Shown: piece after piece, positions 9,629 through 20,129 of the stretch
How positions within the stretch are numbered: the stretch's first letter is position 1
Layout: the number at the start of each line of letters is the position of its first letter
Source: Daucus carota subsp. sativus
Lineage: Eukaryota; Streptophyta; Magnoliopsida; Apiales; Apiaceae
Length of the DNA stretch: 64,000 nt
Assembly (NCBI RefSeq): GCF_001625215.2
Contig: NC_030381.2
Location: 52,873,214-52,937,213, forward strand
Direction: 5' to 3'
Translations under genes and position numbers: made by a program
The notes under the pieces: generated by a model
Database searches by the model: none
Seen by the model: only the letters and a program-made list of their open reading frames with translations
What the model was told of the DNA's origin: nothing

Positions 9629-11556
9629 GGGAAAATAAATTGATACGTCCCTAAATTATTCAGCTTTTATTCAAAAGGTCCCTTAATAAAAGATTTCCTA
9701 AACCGGGTCCTTTAACTTTACAATTGTTTGTATCAAGTCCTTCCGTTAAGTAGATTCTAACCGACGTTAGAATCTTGCTGATGTGGCGACACATCACCAG
9801 TTGATCCATTAGAATCTTGCTACATGACGACACTGTCACGAGCTGATTATTACTTATATTAAAAGAAAAATGAAATTGTACTGGAATTTCGACTTGGGGT
9901 TGCTGGAAATCAAATTTCCGGTACCGTTCGACAACAAAACGTCGTCGTCAGATGGGCCACCACTCGAACGTTGGAGCCATTTCTCAATATTTCTCCGACC
10001 CGGATGACAAAATCGACCCTAAATTTCAAGATTTCGAGATGGGTTTGTAAGAAAACGAAAATGTGAAGGACCCATATGAATGATTTTGAAAATTATGATC
10101 TCGTTTCTCGAGAATGAGAATTATTGCAGAGGATATGAATGCCGGATGCGTGTGAAGAAACTGGGAGCTACAGAGATAAAATATGTAAGTATATATATGA
10201 TTTATTTTTTTTTGATACCCATATACTCCTATGTATGATTTGTTCGAGGGCATTAAATAGGGAAGGTTTTTAGATAAGGAATTCTTACAAGGATGGAGGT
10301 GGAAGATGAGTACAAAACAGCTTCATCCTCTTCAATTACATCTGCAGAAAAACAACACTCTCTCATAAGCACTGCTCTTGTGTGCATATACTTTCGAGAC
10401 TTCGAGTAACCCCTGTACTCTGCTGTTTCCTCCTTTTAGCTTTGCAGTGTTATGCGTTTTTAAGTTTTGACTCTTACCACATGCTAAGCACAGAAATTTA
10501 TAGAGAAATTTATAGTTTTAGAGAATTTTGATTGGTGTGATCGTTGTATATGCAGGGGACCATTATTATTGAAGAGTGTAAGCCAATCAAAACCCTCCAA
10601 ATTCATAGATTTTACTATTTTAGTGCTTAATATGTGCGCATGGGCACATCATAGAAAAACCGTTTTTATTAAACATATAGGTAGTTTTTATTAAACATAT
10701 AGGTATCTTTCAAACTTTTTCTTTTATTACCTGATATCTTTATTATATATGTATTATTATTTTTTTAATTTGATGTTTTTTGCTTATATTATTAAATTTA
10801 TTTATTATGCTTTGTACCAGACTCGGTTATTTTATATTCTAAAATCTTCAGTTATCTATTTTATCATTCATATTTTAACATTAATAACAGATCTGTGGTA
10901 TATTATATTTTATATTCTAAATTTTCAATTATTTATTTTATCATTCATATTTTAACATTAATAACAAATATGTGCTATATTTGAAAATTTTAAAATATAA
11001 AATAACCAAGTCTGGTACAATTACAAAGCATAGTAAATAAATTAAATAATATAAGCAAAAAAATCAAATTAAAAAGATAATAATACATATATAATAAAGA
11101 TATTGGATAATAAAAGGAAAAACTTGAAAGATATAATCTATATGTATAATAAAAAATAGCTGTACACTTCAAGACTCAAAACTTAAAAACGCAAAGCACT
11201 ACAAAGCTAAAAGGAGAAAACAGCATAGAGTATAGATGACAGTGGAATCCACGTCATTTTATACATAATTCTGCATCTGTTTCCGTGGATGTAATATTAT
11301 TCTATATTTTTTTCATTTTTTTTATTATATGTACAAATTGGTGATATGTCGCCATATCATATCAGCAAGATTGTGCTGGATTAGCTGGTGATTCGTCATG
11401 TCAGCAAGATTTTAACGTTTGTTAGAGAATCTACTTAACAGAAGGATCTGATACGGACAAATGAAAAAGTTAAAAGACCCGATTTGAGAAATCTTTTGTT
11501 CAGATATTTATCGAATAAAAGCAGAATAATTTAGGGACGTATCAATTTATTTTCTC
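9629..11556. mobile_element. Mutator-like element with very long inverted arms
   Basis: Bounded by a perfect 9-bp target duplication (aaataagtt at 9620-9628 and 11557-11565), the hallmark of Mutator-type insertion. The ends are inverted (GGGAAAATAAATTGATACG against the complement of the right end). The right arm, about 570 bp, is matched over most of its length by the left arm, so the 1928-bp element is largely one imperfect palindrome centred near 10975. The left arm is longer because of insertions, including a small MITE at about 10485-10665. No transposase frame is seen, so it is non-autonomous. Confidence 0.8.
10485..10665. mobile_element. Small MITE nested in the Mutator-like element
   Basis: Similar throughout to 59786-59966: both carry ttgattggtgtg, tgtatatgcagggg, gccaatcaaaa and gggcacatcatagaaaaac in the same order. 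The right end has the palindromic GCATGGGCACAT; the left end is degraded. It is absent from the matching position of the right arm, so it arrived after the element formed. Confidence 0.65.
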
Positions 11557-11650
11557 AAATAAGTTTTGTGAGGAGCAGGAGCTCCTTGTGTTAGGGACGT
11601 ATCAATTTATTTTCTCAAATAAGTTTTGTGAGGAGCAGGAGCTCCTTGTG
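11531..11650. repeat. 60-bp perfect tandem duplication across the element end
   Basis: Two identical 60-bp units (11531-11590 and 11591-11650) start ttagggacgtatcaattt. Each contains the last 26 bp of the Mutator-like element, its 9-bp target duplication and 25 bp of flank. The duplication therefore happened after insertion, and recently, since no mismatch is seen. Confidence 0.95.
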
Positions 11651-11875
11651 TTAGGTTACACTGAAATGTATTATATCCACGTACAGAGGTATCGAATTGG
11701 CTGTCAAAACAAGAAGAACAATGGTTCTCGCCTTAACCAGATCAATTTAAAGCACTAAAATCATCTATAATTCATTCATTTGTCGTTTCTATGAAGATAA
11801 TGCCTGCGTATATAAAACCAATGAAAACTCTTTTATCCTGTAAAATGGAGTACGTGTGTGGACATACACAAAACT

Positions 11876-12009
11876 ATTTTGTATTTGAAGATGCATCTTA
11901 TTGTGTGCAACCAAAACTGGATTTATTCGTCGTATATGTTTAATTTTGTATTTGAAGATGCATCTTATTGTGTGCAACCAAAACTGGATTTATTCGTCGT
12001 ATATGTTTA
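11876..12009. repeat. 67-bp tandem duplication upstream of locus E
   Basis: Two near-identical units with period 67 (attttgtatttgaagatgc to gtatatgttta). A single-copy relative (cctgtaaaatggagtacgtg followed by aagatgcatcttattg) lies at 14986-15056 upstream of F. The repeat is thus part of duplicated EXO70 upstream DNA. Confidence 0.9.
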
Positions 12010-12497
12010 AACGGTCTTTCTGGTATGAGCGCACACAAACAACTATTTTTTACTTAGGTGGAAGATTTTTGTGCAGGGTAGCCATCAATATTTATGAGAT
12101 GGAAACTTATACAAATACTCCACCTAATCAAAAAGTGGTGGTTGACGTGTGAGTAGGAGCACACACTAGACAAATCGATGTTTAAATACAATATGATTTG
12201 GTTAACCCTCTTAGCATGTTCAGATTTTAGAATAACTGGTCACTTGATAACCGGAAGATCGTATATGAAGATGTAAGCTTAAATGAAATGAACTGATTAT
12301 ATGCCTTTGTCTATGTTTACCTTGAAACTAACTACATACTAATCTAATCCCAAGCAGAAAAAATGTCGTTTAAAAATATTATATGAAGGAGCCTGGTATA
12401 TTTCATTTGGTATCTTCACACTTGAATATATTTCTATTTCAATTCTTATATCTTCATCAAAAGACCATCATTGCAGGTCCTTGATTTTACAATAAAT
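12010..12497. promoter_or_regulatory. Upstream region of locus E
   Basis: It holds the C/H-type block (actaactacatacta then aatcccaagcag, 12330-12358). Nearer the start it resembles the G-type leader (tcttcatc, then acaataaat directly before ATG; G has acaataata before ATG). E therefore shows features of both promoter types. The string ttgcag at 12471-12476 looks like a splice acceptor, so an unseen 5' exon cannot be excluded. Confidence 0.4.
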
Positions 12498-14009
12498 ATG
12501 TCGAAGAGTCTTGTCGATTCTACTACAGATGATCTGCAGAAGAATAAGAAGATGTTCCTAGATATATTGGACAGATCAACCTATGCACTCGAATATGATC
12601 GTTTGAGTTCCACTCTCCACTCTAGCAGTGTGACAAGCAGCTATGGCTATGAGTTTCAGGGAAGAAATCGTAATGGTGAAGGTGAGCTCTCCTCACCGCA
12701 AATGAACCATCTGCATAGTATAATAAAGAGGCTAAGCATCACAGGATGTCACGAGGCCTGCATCGAGGCCTACAGAAATTCAAGGAAGTCAGTGGTGGAT
12801 GCAAGGTGTAGGAGGTTTTGCACTGTAAAGAGAACCACTGATGATTTACAGAGATTTGAATGCGAAGAATTTGCCACAGAGATCAGAATTTGGATAGATA
12901 CTGCTAATATTTGTTATAACAATATCTTCCCCGAGGAGAGGAATTATTATGAGCAGATCTTTTATGGCGTGGGATCTGTCACAGATGACAACTGTTTCCT
13001 GGCTATAATCAAGCCTGTGGCAATCCAGTTGAACAACTTTGCAGATGCAGCAAGCTACATTTCATCATTTCAAAAATTGTTCGCTGTTTTGGATCTGTAC
13101 AAGGCTCTGTTCAGTATCTTGCCTAAGATTCAAGGCACGTTTAATTCTGCATCATGCAGAATTATATCAGAAGCGGCACTAAAAACTATTGATAGCCTTG
13201 CAAATCAAGTAAGAAAATTGTTTTGCAGCTTTGAGGATACGGTGTTTAATGAGCAATCAAAAACTTTACCTGCAGAGGGCACAATTCATTCTATGACAAC
13301 GTATGCAATGAAATTTGTTACTAGCATTTCAGTGTACAAGGAAGTGCTAACAAATGTAATTGTATCTCGGCCCACAAAAAGCTTGGGAACTCAGGCGTAT
13401 GATCAGTTTTTGGAAGCTTCAAGGGGAACCCCGTTAGAACTCCACGTGATTTGGATCATAATAAGCTTGAAAATAAATTTGGAGGGCAAATCTAGTCTTT
13501 ATGGAGACTCGTCATTGCGCCAGGTATTTATTATGAACAATGTTAACCGCATATTTAAGACTATTACAGGGTCTCCAGAACTGCTAAAAATGATTCAGGA
13601 GGAGTATCTATCCGAGCTGAGCAAAGAGGTCGTGCAGGCAGCGGAGGACTATTCTACATCAGTTTCAAACAAGTTTCTGTATTGTTTGAGAGACGATGGA
13701 TTAAACTTCAAGTATTCATTTAGTAACTGGATAGTAAAGAACTCTGTGAAGAAAAGGATCAAGGCTTTCAACACTACATTCGAAGAGGCTTCTCGGATTC
13801 AATCAAGAATGCCTGTGTTGGATGTAGACATACCCTTTCATCTTCATGAGCTCATTCTGAGTAAGTTGCTTCCGGCTTATAAGCTGTTTCTCCAAAAATA
13901 TGGGAGCCTTTTACAGAGTGAAAGGAACAAGGACAGATACATTAAGTACACATTGGAGGACCTTGAGCATACAGTAAAAACTTATTTTCAGCATGCTCCT
14001 GAGTGCTGA
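12498..14009 (+). CDS. EXO70: EXO70 family protein, locus E, N-terminally shortened
   Basis: A 503-residue intronless frame from the ATG at 12498. An in-frame TTG at 12471 is not a credible plant start. The ATG aligns with the start of G (both preceded by an acaataa motif), but after about 20 residues the protein jumps to the Ser-rich linker (SSVTSSYGYEFQG), skipping the LQQLI-to-GILDC helical part found in B, C, D and G. The body from GELSSPQMNHLHS to the C-terminus (KDRYIKYTLEDLEHTVK) is complete, with HVIWIIISLKINLE and RIKAFNTTFEEAS. The internal N-terminal deletion keeps the frame open, so it may still make protein, or it may be an early pseudogene. It lies divergent from D. Confidence 0.75.
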   Translation: MSKSLVDSTTDDLQKNKKMFLDILDRSTYALEYDRLSSTLHSSSVTSSYGYEFQGRNRNGEGELSSPQMNHLHSIIKRLSITGCHEACIEAYRNSRKSVVDARCRRFCTVKRTTDDLQRFECEEFATEIRIWIDTANICYNNIFPEERNYYEQIFYGVGSVTDDNCFLAIIKPVAIQLNNFADAASYISSFQKLFAVLDLYKALFSILPKIQGTFNSASCRIISEAALKTIDSLANQVRKLFCSFEDTVFNEQSKTLPAEGTIHSMTTYAMKFVTSISVYKEVLTNVIVSRPTKSLGTQAYDQFLEASRGTPLELHVIWIIISLKINLEGKSSLYGDSSLRQVFIMNNVNRIFKTITGSPELLKMIQEEYLSELSKEVVQAAEDYSTSVSNKFLYCLRDDGLNFKYSFSNWIVKNSVKKRIKAFNTTFEEASRIQSRMPVLDVDIPFHLHELILSKLLPAYKLFLQKYGSLLQSERNKDRYIKYTLEDLEHTVKTYFQHAPEC

Positions 14010-15413
14010 CTATCCACTGTGTTGGAATATAATATGATCCTGGTAAGCCCTCCTCTCAACACCTTGAGATATTGGGAGAATTGGTCACTTAACATGGTAT
14101 GAGAGCTCAGGCTCACGGGAGACTCGGGAAGAATAAGAATCACTGTTCTTACACGAACACAAAATATTTCCAACTAACAAAGTTATTGTGGGGCTGATTC
14201 TGTTTAATAAAAGAAATTGACCAAGGTTTGTAAAGTTAAAAAATCGAGAATTAAAACATTGATGAATCAAAATGTGGTTTTTTCAATGGACATATGTAAA
14301 GATGCTAATAATTCTGATTTCTACTTGAACTACTGTGTCCGTTACCTTGCTTGAAATTCAGAACATGTTCAAATGTGCAACATGGGGCTACTGAGACTGT
14401 GTCCCCAAGTAAATATAATTTAGTGGTGCTAGGGAAGAGCATGGTTCAGTTCGGCTATGTTTTGGGATATGTTGCCTAGATGCTATAGCTCAGAATGTTG
14501 CAAGGGACTGTGATTCCGCATTTGTCTTATGTTTTTCTTCGGATTAAGCCTTTTGTACGGCAGATGTTTTAGGTATTTAAAGAGAAACAAATTCAGTTGG
14601 TCCATCATCATGGCTGAATTCTGCATCTACCTCAGAACTGCAGTCTTCGATCATATATGTAACGATTAATAAAAGAATAATGACTCTGGTTTCACCAAAT
14701 CAATTCAAAAGTAGTGCATTGTCTGGGAACGTGGATTTCATTTGAAATCCTGGATTTGATCAAATGACATGTTTGCATACACAAAAAAAGTTAGATTTGA
14801 ATTTCATTTGAAATCCTTAACATTCAAATACTAGTATAAAACTGAGAAATTGAAGTGACGCCTCGAATCATGTCATTTGAAATCCAAAATTTGAAATGAA
14901 ATACATCATCTCAAAAGCAATCTAAAATCATTTATAATCTGTCGTTTCTATGAAGCTGCATAGATCAAACCAATGAGAACTCTTATATCCTGTAAAATGG
15001 AGTACGTGTATACACAAACTATTTTGTACTTAAAGATGCATCTTATTGGGTGCATCCAAAACTAATCTGGATTTATCTAGCATATAAACCAAGCAGGATC
15101 TGGCCGAAGGCCCAAAGTTAAACGTAAAAAATGATAAGATTGTAGATGATGACACAAAACCAAGTTTACCTCCAAAACTAATTTGGATTTCTCTAGCATA
15201 TAAACTAAGCTGGATTTGGCCGAATGCCCAAAGTTAAATGTAACAAAAGATAAGATTGTAGATGATCACACAAAACCGAGTTTACCTCTTATTTGCCGCT
15301 TCTGATAGCAGACAAAATGTTAATGGCTCCCAACTTCATTCTCTGATTCAATAAAACTGAACGTGCTATCAAAGCCTCAGAGTCGAAAGTCGATCCTTGG
15401 CTTGAGAATAAAT
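14010..15413. other. Spacer E-F with a foldback MITE and a 116-bp tandem repeat
   Basis: No gene is seen. 14737-14902 is a short foldback element: its ends atttcatttgaaatcctgg and ccaaaatttgaaatgaaat pair as inverted repeats about 36 bp long. 15056-15287 is a direct tandem duplication of a 116-bp unit starting ccaaaactaat, about 90% alike. 14975-15056 is related to the E upstream repeat at 11800-11940. Confidence 0.6.
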
Positions 15414-17141
15414 ATGACTCTTGCACCTCCAATGACATCTGATCATACTGATCTGAAGGCATCAGAGTCCGAAGATGCCTTTAAGTCGCAACATTTGGAG
15501 TCAGCAGCAAAGCTAATCATAGAATTTGGATCTCCATTGCAGCTACAACAACTTATCAGAGTTGAAAACCGCGACCAATTTGATCAGTACTTGTGTGCAG
15601 TAGATGAGGTTCAGCAATCAATAAAGTCAGGTACGGCCTCCAGTTACGAGACTCATGGAATTCGTGCTATAAAAACACTGCATACTATTTCGAGGAATAT
15701 TGGGATGCTCAATCCGTGCAACCGCTTCTGATTCTTTGAATTCCACTGTTTACTCTAGTAGTCTGTCCAGCACTAGTTATGAGTTGCAGGGAAGCAATCA
15801 AACGTCCCATCGCGAGCTCTCCACAGAGGAAGTTTATTATCTCCGTGACATTGTAAAGAAGCTGGACTCCACAGGATGTCTTGGGGACTGCCCTGACGTG
15901 CACAGAATTTCAAGGAAGTCCGCGGTGGAAGCAAGGCTTCTGCAGTTTCACATTAGGAACTGGACCGCTAATGACTTGCAAATTTTGGACAGTGTACAGT
16001 TTGCTGAAAAAATTAGAATGTGGATCCAAGCAGCCAACATATGTTACACTAATATATTTCCCGTGGAGAGGCAATTTTTTGAGCAGATGATGGTGTAAGC
16101 GATGTCAGAGATGACAATTGTTTCCTGGCTACAGTCGAACATGTTGCAGTTGAGTTGAACAATTTTGCGGAAGCTGCAAGTACTATTGCCTCATTTGCAA
16201 AACTCTTTGCAGTTTTGGATCTGTACAGGGCTCTTTCTGTTATCTTGCCTATGATTCAAGATATTTTCCATTCTGTTTCAAGCATATCCCGCGGGGCAAT
16301 TAAGACTATAAATAGCCTCCCCACTCTAGTAAGAAAATTGTTCAGCAGCTTTGAGGATACTGTGCTTAATGAGCTATCGAACGCTCCAATTCCAGAAGGG
16401 AAAATTCATTTTCTGACAGAATATGCAATGATATATCTGACTAGAATTTCACTGCACAAGGAACTGCTAACACATATAATTGTATCGAAACCGACTAAAA
16501 GCCTGAGAAATCAGGAAGATGACCTGTTTCTGGATGCTTCAGGTGGAACCCCATTAGAACTTCACATGATCTGGATCATAATAAGCTTAAAAATCAATTT
16601 GGAGCGTAAATCTGAATTATACCAAGACTCCACGTTACGCTATGTATTCCTCACAACCAATGTCAACTACATAATCAAGACTATTACAGCATATCCGGAA
16701 CTACTAAAGATGATTGGGAAGGAGTATCTATCAAAGTTGAGCAACTATGTCGTGCAGGCAGCACAGGACTATATTTCATCCATCTGGCACAGGGTTTTGC
16801 ACTGCTTAAGAGACGATGGACTACATTATCAGATTCCATTTTATAATGGAATATCGAGGAAATCTGTGAAAAATAGGTTCAAGGCTTTCAACACTACATT
16901 CGAAGAGGTTTGTCAGACTCAATCTAGTATGCTTGTGCCGGATATTCACATACACTGTCAGCTTCATAAGCAGATGATAAGTAATTTGCTTCCGGCTTAT
17001 GAGTCGTTTCTGCAAAAATATGGTATGCAGATACAGGGTGAAAGGTACAAGGAGAGATACATCAAGTATACATCAGAGGAGCTCAAGTTCAAGATGTTAT
17101 CAATTACTGAAGCTAATCTAGCTCTAAATTCATTTGAATAG
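15414..17141 (+). pseudogene. EXO70: EXO70 locus F, two frameshifts
   Basis: Three overlapping pieces in different frames together cover a full EXO70. Piece 1 (ATG 15414 to about 15680) has the N-terminal helical part (LQQLIRVENRDQFDQYL). Piece 2 (about 15680-16098) runs from the Ser-rich linker through KSAVEARLLQFHIRNW to FEQM. Piece 3 (about 16092-17141) begins GVSDVRDDNCF and continues to ERYIKYTSEELK. Alignment with B shows a 2-bp deletion near 15680; alignment with G shows a 4-bp deletion near 16088. The rest is little decayed, so loss is recent, although sequencing error at these two points would also give this picture. A GTG upstream at 15363 is in frame but not a plausible start. The upstream flank is of the D/G type. 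Confidence 0.8.
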
Positions 17142-17917
17142 AGAAATCGACCAAAGTCTGTGCTTTGTAAAGTTAAAATTACTAAATTCGAAACATTAAT
17201 GAATCTATATGTAACAGGGATTCCTGATTTCATCTTAAGCATTCTTTTCTATTCACCTAATATGATGGACAAGTAGTATATAGCCTTATGTGGGATAACC
17301 AATCACACTACTTCTGTTTTACAAAGGTTAAGTATAGACGTAGCAGAAATAGACGTGTAAGCTATGATGAATCACGCGGAAGAACTGAAGTTGAACTATC
17401 CTGGAAACGCTTAATCTAACAGACCATGATCATTCAAGAACCACTAACTCCTACTTGGTCTCCCTCGCGACTTAATTCTGCATCTCCCCCTGGAGTTACA
17501 GATATTTATTGATCAATTATTAGAACTACCATACAAGAATGTCCAAATTCAACACTTGTGAAAAAAGACTAATATGTTCCCTCTTCACTGGTCCCCTGAT
17601 GCTAACAAGTTTCAAACTTGAAGTTGACAAATACTAACTCAGGGATGCAAAGTCAATGGAATTGTGAAGTTGTGCAACTATAGTGATGGATGCACTAAGT
17701 GTACAAGTCAATGACTAGAATTTGCGAGTGCAATTTACTTCTAAAATTTTATAAGAGGAAGGAGTCCGGAAACTCAATAAGAAAACTAAAGGCAGCTTCC
17801 CGATGACTCCCACCCTTGTTAAGTTATCCAATAAAATTGTACTACAAGTCCATCTGAGCACTAATTTTACATCTTCATCGCCAATCCCTTAGGCAAGATC
17901 TTTGTTAAACAATAATA
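17142..17917 (+). promoter_or_regulatory. Spacer F-G, upstream region of G
   Basis: No gene is seen. The last 130 bp (17790-17917) match the upstream flank of D, including gcagcttcccgatgactccc, ataaaattgtact and acatcttcatc. This supports D and G as direct sisters that share promoter and leader. Confidence 0.5.
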
Positions 17918-19843
17918 ATGTCTACATTTGTTTTACCTCCTCTAATAAAACTGCGTTTCCCTACTGACACAATTGGTGAAGACTACTACAGAGAAGAAAC
18001 AAGCGTTTCATCATCAGCAGAGATCACGGAAACTAACAGTTCTTTGTCATCTTGGACATGTCCAGGGGTTCTGACATCCACAGAAATTACTTCAACTGCT
18101 TATGCAGACACCAAAGTCCAGCAGCCACCATTAACTTCAGCAACCGCTTATGCCTTTCAGGACACTAAAATACCAGATTTGGGATCAGCTACAAAAATAA
18201 TTAACTATGTAGATGGACGCAGCTCATTCAGTTCTTTAATGCAGCTACAAGAACTTATCTATGATGCGCGGAGCACGTTCACTGAGTACTTGTATGCAGT
18301 AGATGAGGTTCAGCAATCAACTAAGTCCGGTATGATCTCCAGTTATGAGACTCAAAGACGTGCAATGAAAACACTGCAGCTGGTTTTTAAAGGAATATTA
18401 ACCTTCTCAATTAGTGGAACCAGATCTTATCTCAGGAGTTCCACAGTGTACTCAAGTAGTGTGACTAGCAGTTCTAGCTATGAGTTGCAGGGAAGCGGTT
18501 ATACTGTGCAAGGTGAGCTGTCCTCAGAGCAGGTCTATCGTCTCCAAAATATAGCAGAGAGGCTGAATTCCACAGGATGTCTTGGGGACTGCATAGAGGC
18601 TTACAAGATTTCAAGGAAGTCAGCAGTGGATGCAAGGTTTCTGAGATTTGGCTTTGGGAAGTGGAGCATCGACGACTTACAGGGCTTGGACTCTGAAGAA
18701 TTCACTGCAAATATTAGGTTATGGATACAAACAGCCAGGAAATTCTACAACAGTTTCTTTCCCGGGGAGAGGCAATATTATGAGCAGATCTTCGGAGGTG
18801 TAAGCTCTGTCACATATGACAACTGTTTCCTACCTATAGTCAAAGAGGTTGCAATTGAGTTGAACAATTTTGCAAATGCTGTAAGTTCCATTGCATCATT
18901 TCAGAAACTATTTGCTGTTTTGGATCTGTACAAGGCTCTGTCTGTTTTAATACCTGAGATTCGAAACATGTTCTCCACTAAATTATCTGCATATATATCT
19001 CAAGGGGCAATAAAGACTATTGAAAACCTTGCAACTCTAGTAAGGCAACTGTTTTCCAGCTTTGAGGATACTGTGCTCAACGAGAGATTGAACACTCTGA
19101 CCCGAGATGGTTCAATCCATTCTTTGACTAAATACGCGATGAATTATGTTACTAGCATCTCACAGTATGAGGAACTTCTGAAAAGTATAATCTTATCTGG
19201 GCCAATTGAAAGTGTGGGATATCAGTTGGATGAGCAATCATTGGAGGATTCCGGTAAATCTCCATTGCAACTCCACCTGATTTGGATCATGATTAGCCTA
19301 AGAATTAATCTGGAAGGCAAATCAAGATGTCATGAACATTCATCACTGCGCTATGTATTCATCATGAACAACGTTAACTATGTAATCAAGACAATTATAG
19401 GGTCTCCGGAATTACTAGAGTTGATTGGGAAGGAGTATGTGTTGAAATTGAGCAAAGATGTCATACAGGCAACACACTTCTATTCTTCATCCATGTGGCC
19501 CAGGCTTTTATACTGTTTAAGGGATCCTAGACTAAGCAATAAGTTTACATTTTACGACAAGCTTTCAAAGGATTCCCTGAAGGATAGGTTCAAGGCTTTC
19601 AACACGACATTTGAAGAGGTCTGTCAGACTACATCTTTTGTGTTGGATATTCAGTTGCGCGATCAGCTTCATAAGTTCATACTTAGAAAGTTGCTTCCGG
19701 CTTATAAGTGCTTTCTAGAAAAATACGGGAGCCACACACTGAGCAAAAGGTACAAGGAGAAATATATCAAGTACTCCCCAGAGGACCTCGACTATGCTTT
19801 CAGAACACTGACTAATGACAATGGTTTTTCTGTTGAATGTTAA
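17918..19843 (+). CDS. EXO70: EXO70 family protein, locus G, with D-type leader but no MATH
   Basis: Intronless frame of 641 residues. Residues 1-80 form a Ser/Thr-rich leader that aligns with residues 1-80 of the fusion protein D (shared FP, then D-DEDF/GEDYY, SSAEI, NSSLSSW, GVLTS, TKV). Where D has its MATH domain, G continues at once with FQDTKIPDLGSATKI. Then come the helical part, a linker (SSSVTSSSSYELQG), and the EXO70 body from GELSSEQVYRL to EKYIKYSPEDLDYAF. HLIWIMISLRINLE, YVFIMNNVNYVIKTI and RFKAFNTTFEEV are intact. This is the longest plain EXO70 here and close to canonical length, but its leader is unlike the usual EXO70 N-terminal helix. It is probably functional, and it is the key comparison for the origin of D. 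Confidence 0.87.
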   Translation: MSTFVLPPLIKLRFPTDTIGEDYYREETSVSSSAEITETNSSLSSWTCPGVLTSTEITSTAYADTKVQQPPLTSATAYAFQDTKIPDLGSATKIINYVDGRSSFSSLMQLQELIYDARSTFTEYLYAVDEVQQSTKSGMISSYETQRRAMKTLQLVFKGILTFSISGTRSYLRSSTVYSSSVTSSSSYELQGSGYTVQGELSSEQVYRLQNIAERLNSTGCLGDCIEAYKISRKSAVDARFLRFGFGKWSIDDLQGLDSEEFTANIRLWIQTARKFYNSFFPGERQYYEQIFGGVSSVTYDNCFLPIVKEVAIELNNFANAVSSIASFQKLFAVLDLYKALSVLIPEIRNMFSTKLSAYISQGAIKTIENLATLVRQLFSSFEDTVLNERLNTLTRDGSIHSLTKYAMNYVTSISQYEELLKSIILSGPIESVGYQLDEQSLEDSGKSPLQLHLIWIMISLRINLEGKSRCHEHSSLRYVFIMNNVNYVIKTIIGSPELLELIGKEYVLKLSKDVIQATHFYSSSMWPRLLYCLRDPRLSNKFTFYDKLSKDSLKDRFKAFNTTFEEVCQTTSFVLDIQLRDQLHKFILRKLLPAYKCFLEKYGSHTLSKRYKEKYIKYSPEDLDYAFRTLTNDNGFSVEC

Positions 19844-20129
19844 ATCAGGATTCTGATATTATCTAGGCCGTTTCCTTAGTATCTGCACATAGCTTATCAC
19901 CATCTATCCGCAACTCTGTAATTGTTTCTTATCTAGTAATTTAGTGCTCAGATGACCTTTGTATGCTGCATAATCTTTAAACCTTTACTTTGTTCTTTCT
20001 ATGCAATACTTCTAGTTCATGGTGGCCAGCACAAGGAAGTGCTAAAAAAAATAAAATAATGAATAAATCAGCTCTTGAAGGTTATGAGATTGTGAGATTA
20101 TCTGAGTTAGGGAAGAAATTACTTGGTTG
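19844..20129. other. 3' flank of locus G
   Basis: Short AT-rich stretch. A frame of 90 codons (19990-20262) has no recognisable domain and overlaps the promoter relic of H, so I do not call it a gene. Confidence 0.4.

Noticed and set aside
12471-12497. Longer start for locus E
   Set aside because: The extension begins at TTG, not ATG; the ATG at 12498 matches the start of G.
15363-15413. Longer start for locus F
   Set aside because: The extension begins at GTG, which is not a normal plant start; ATG 15414 is used instead.
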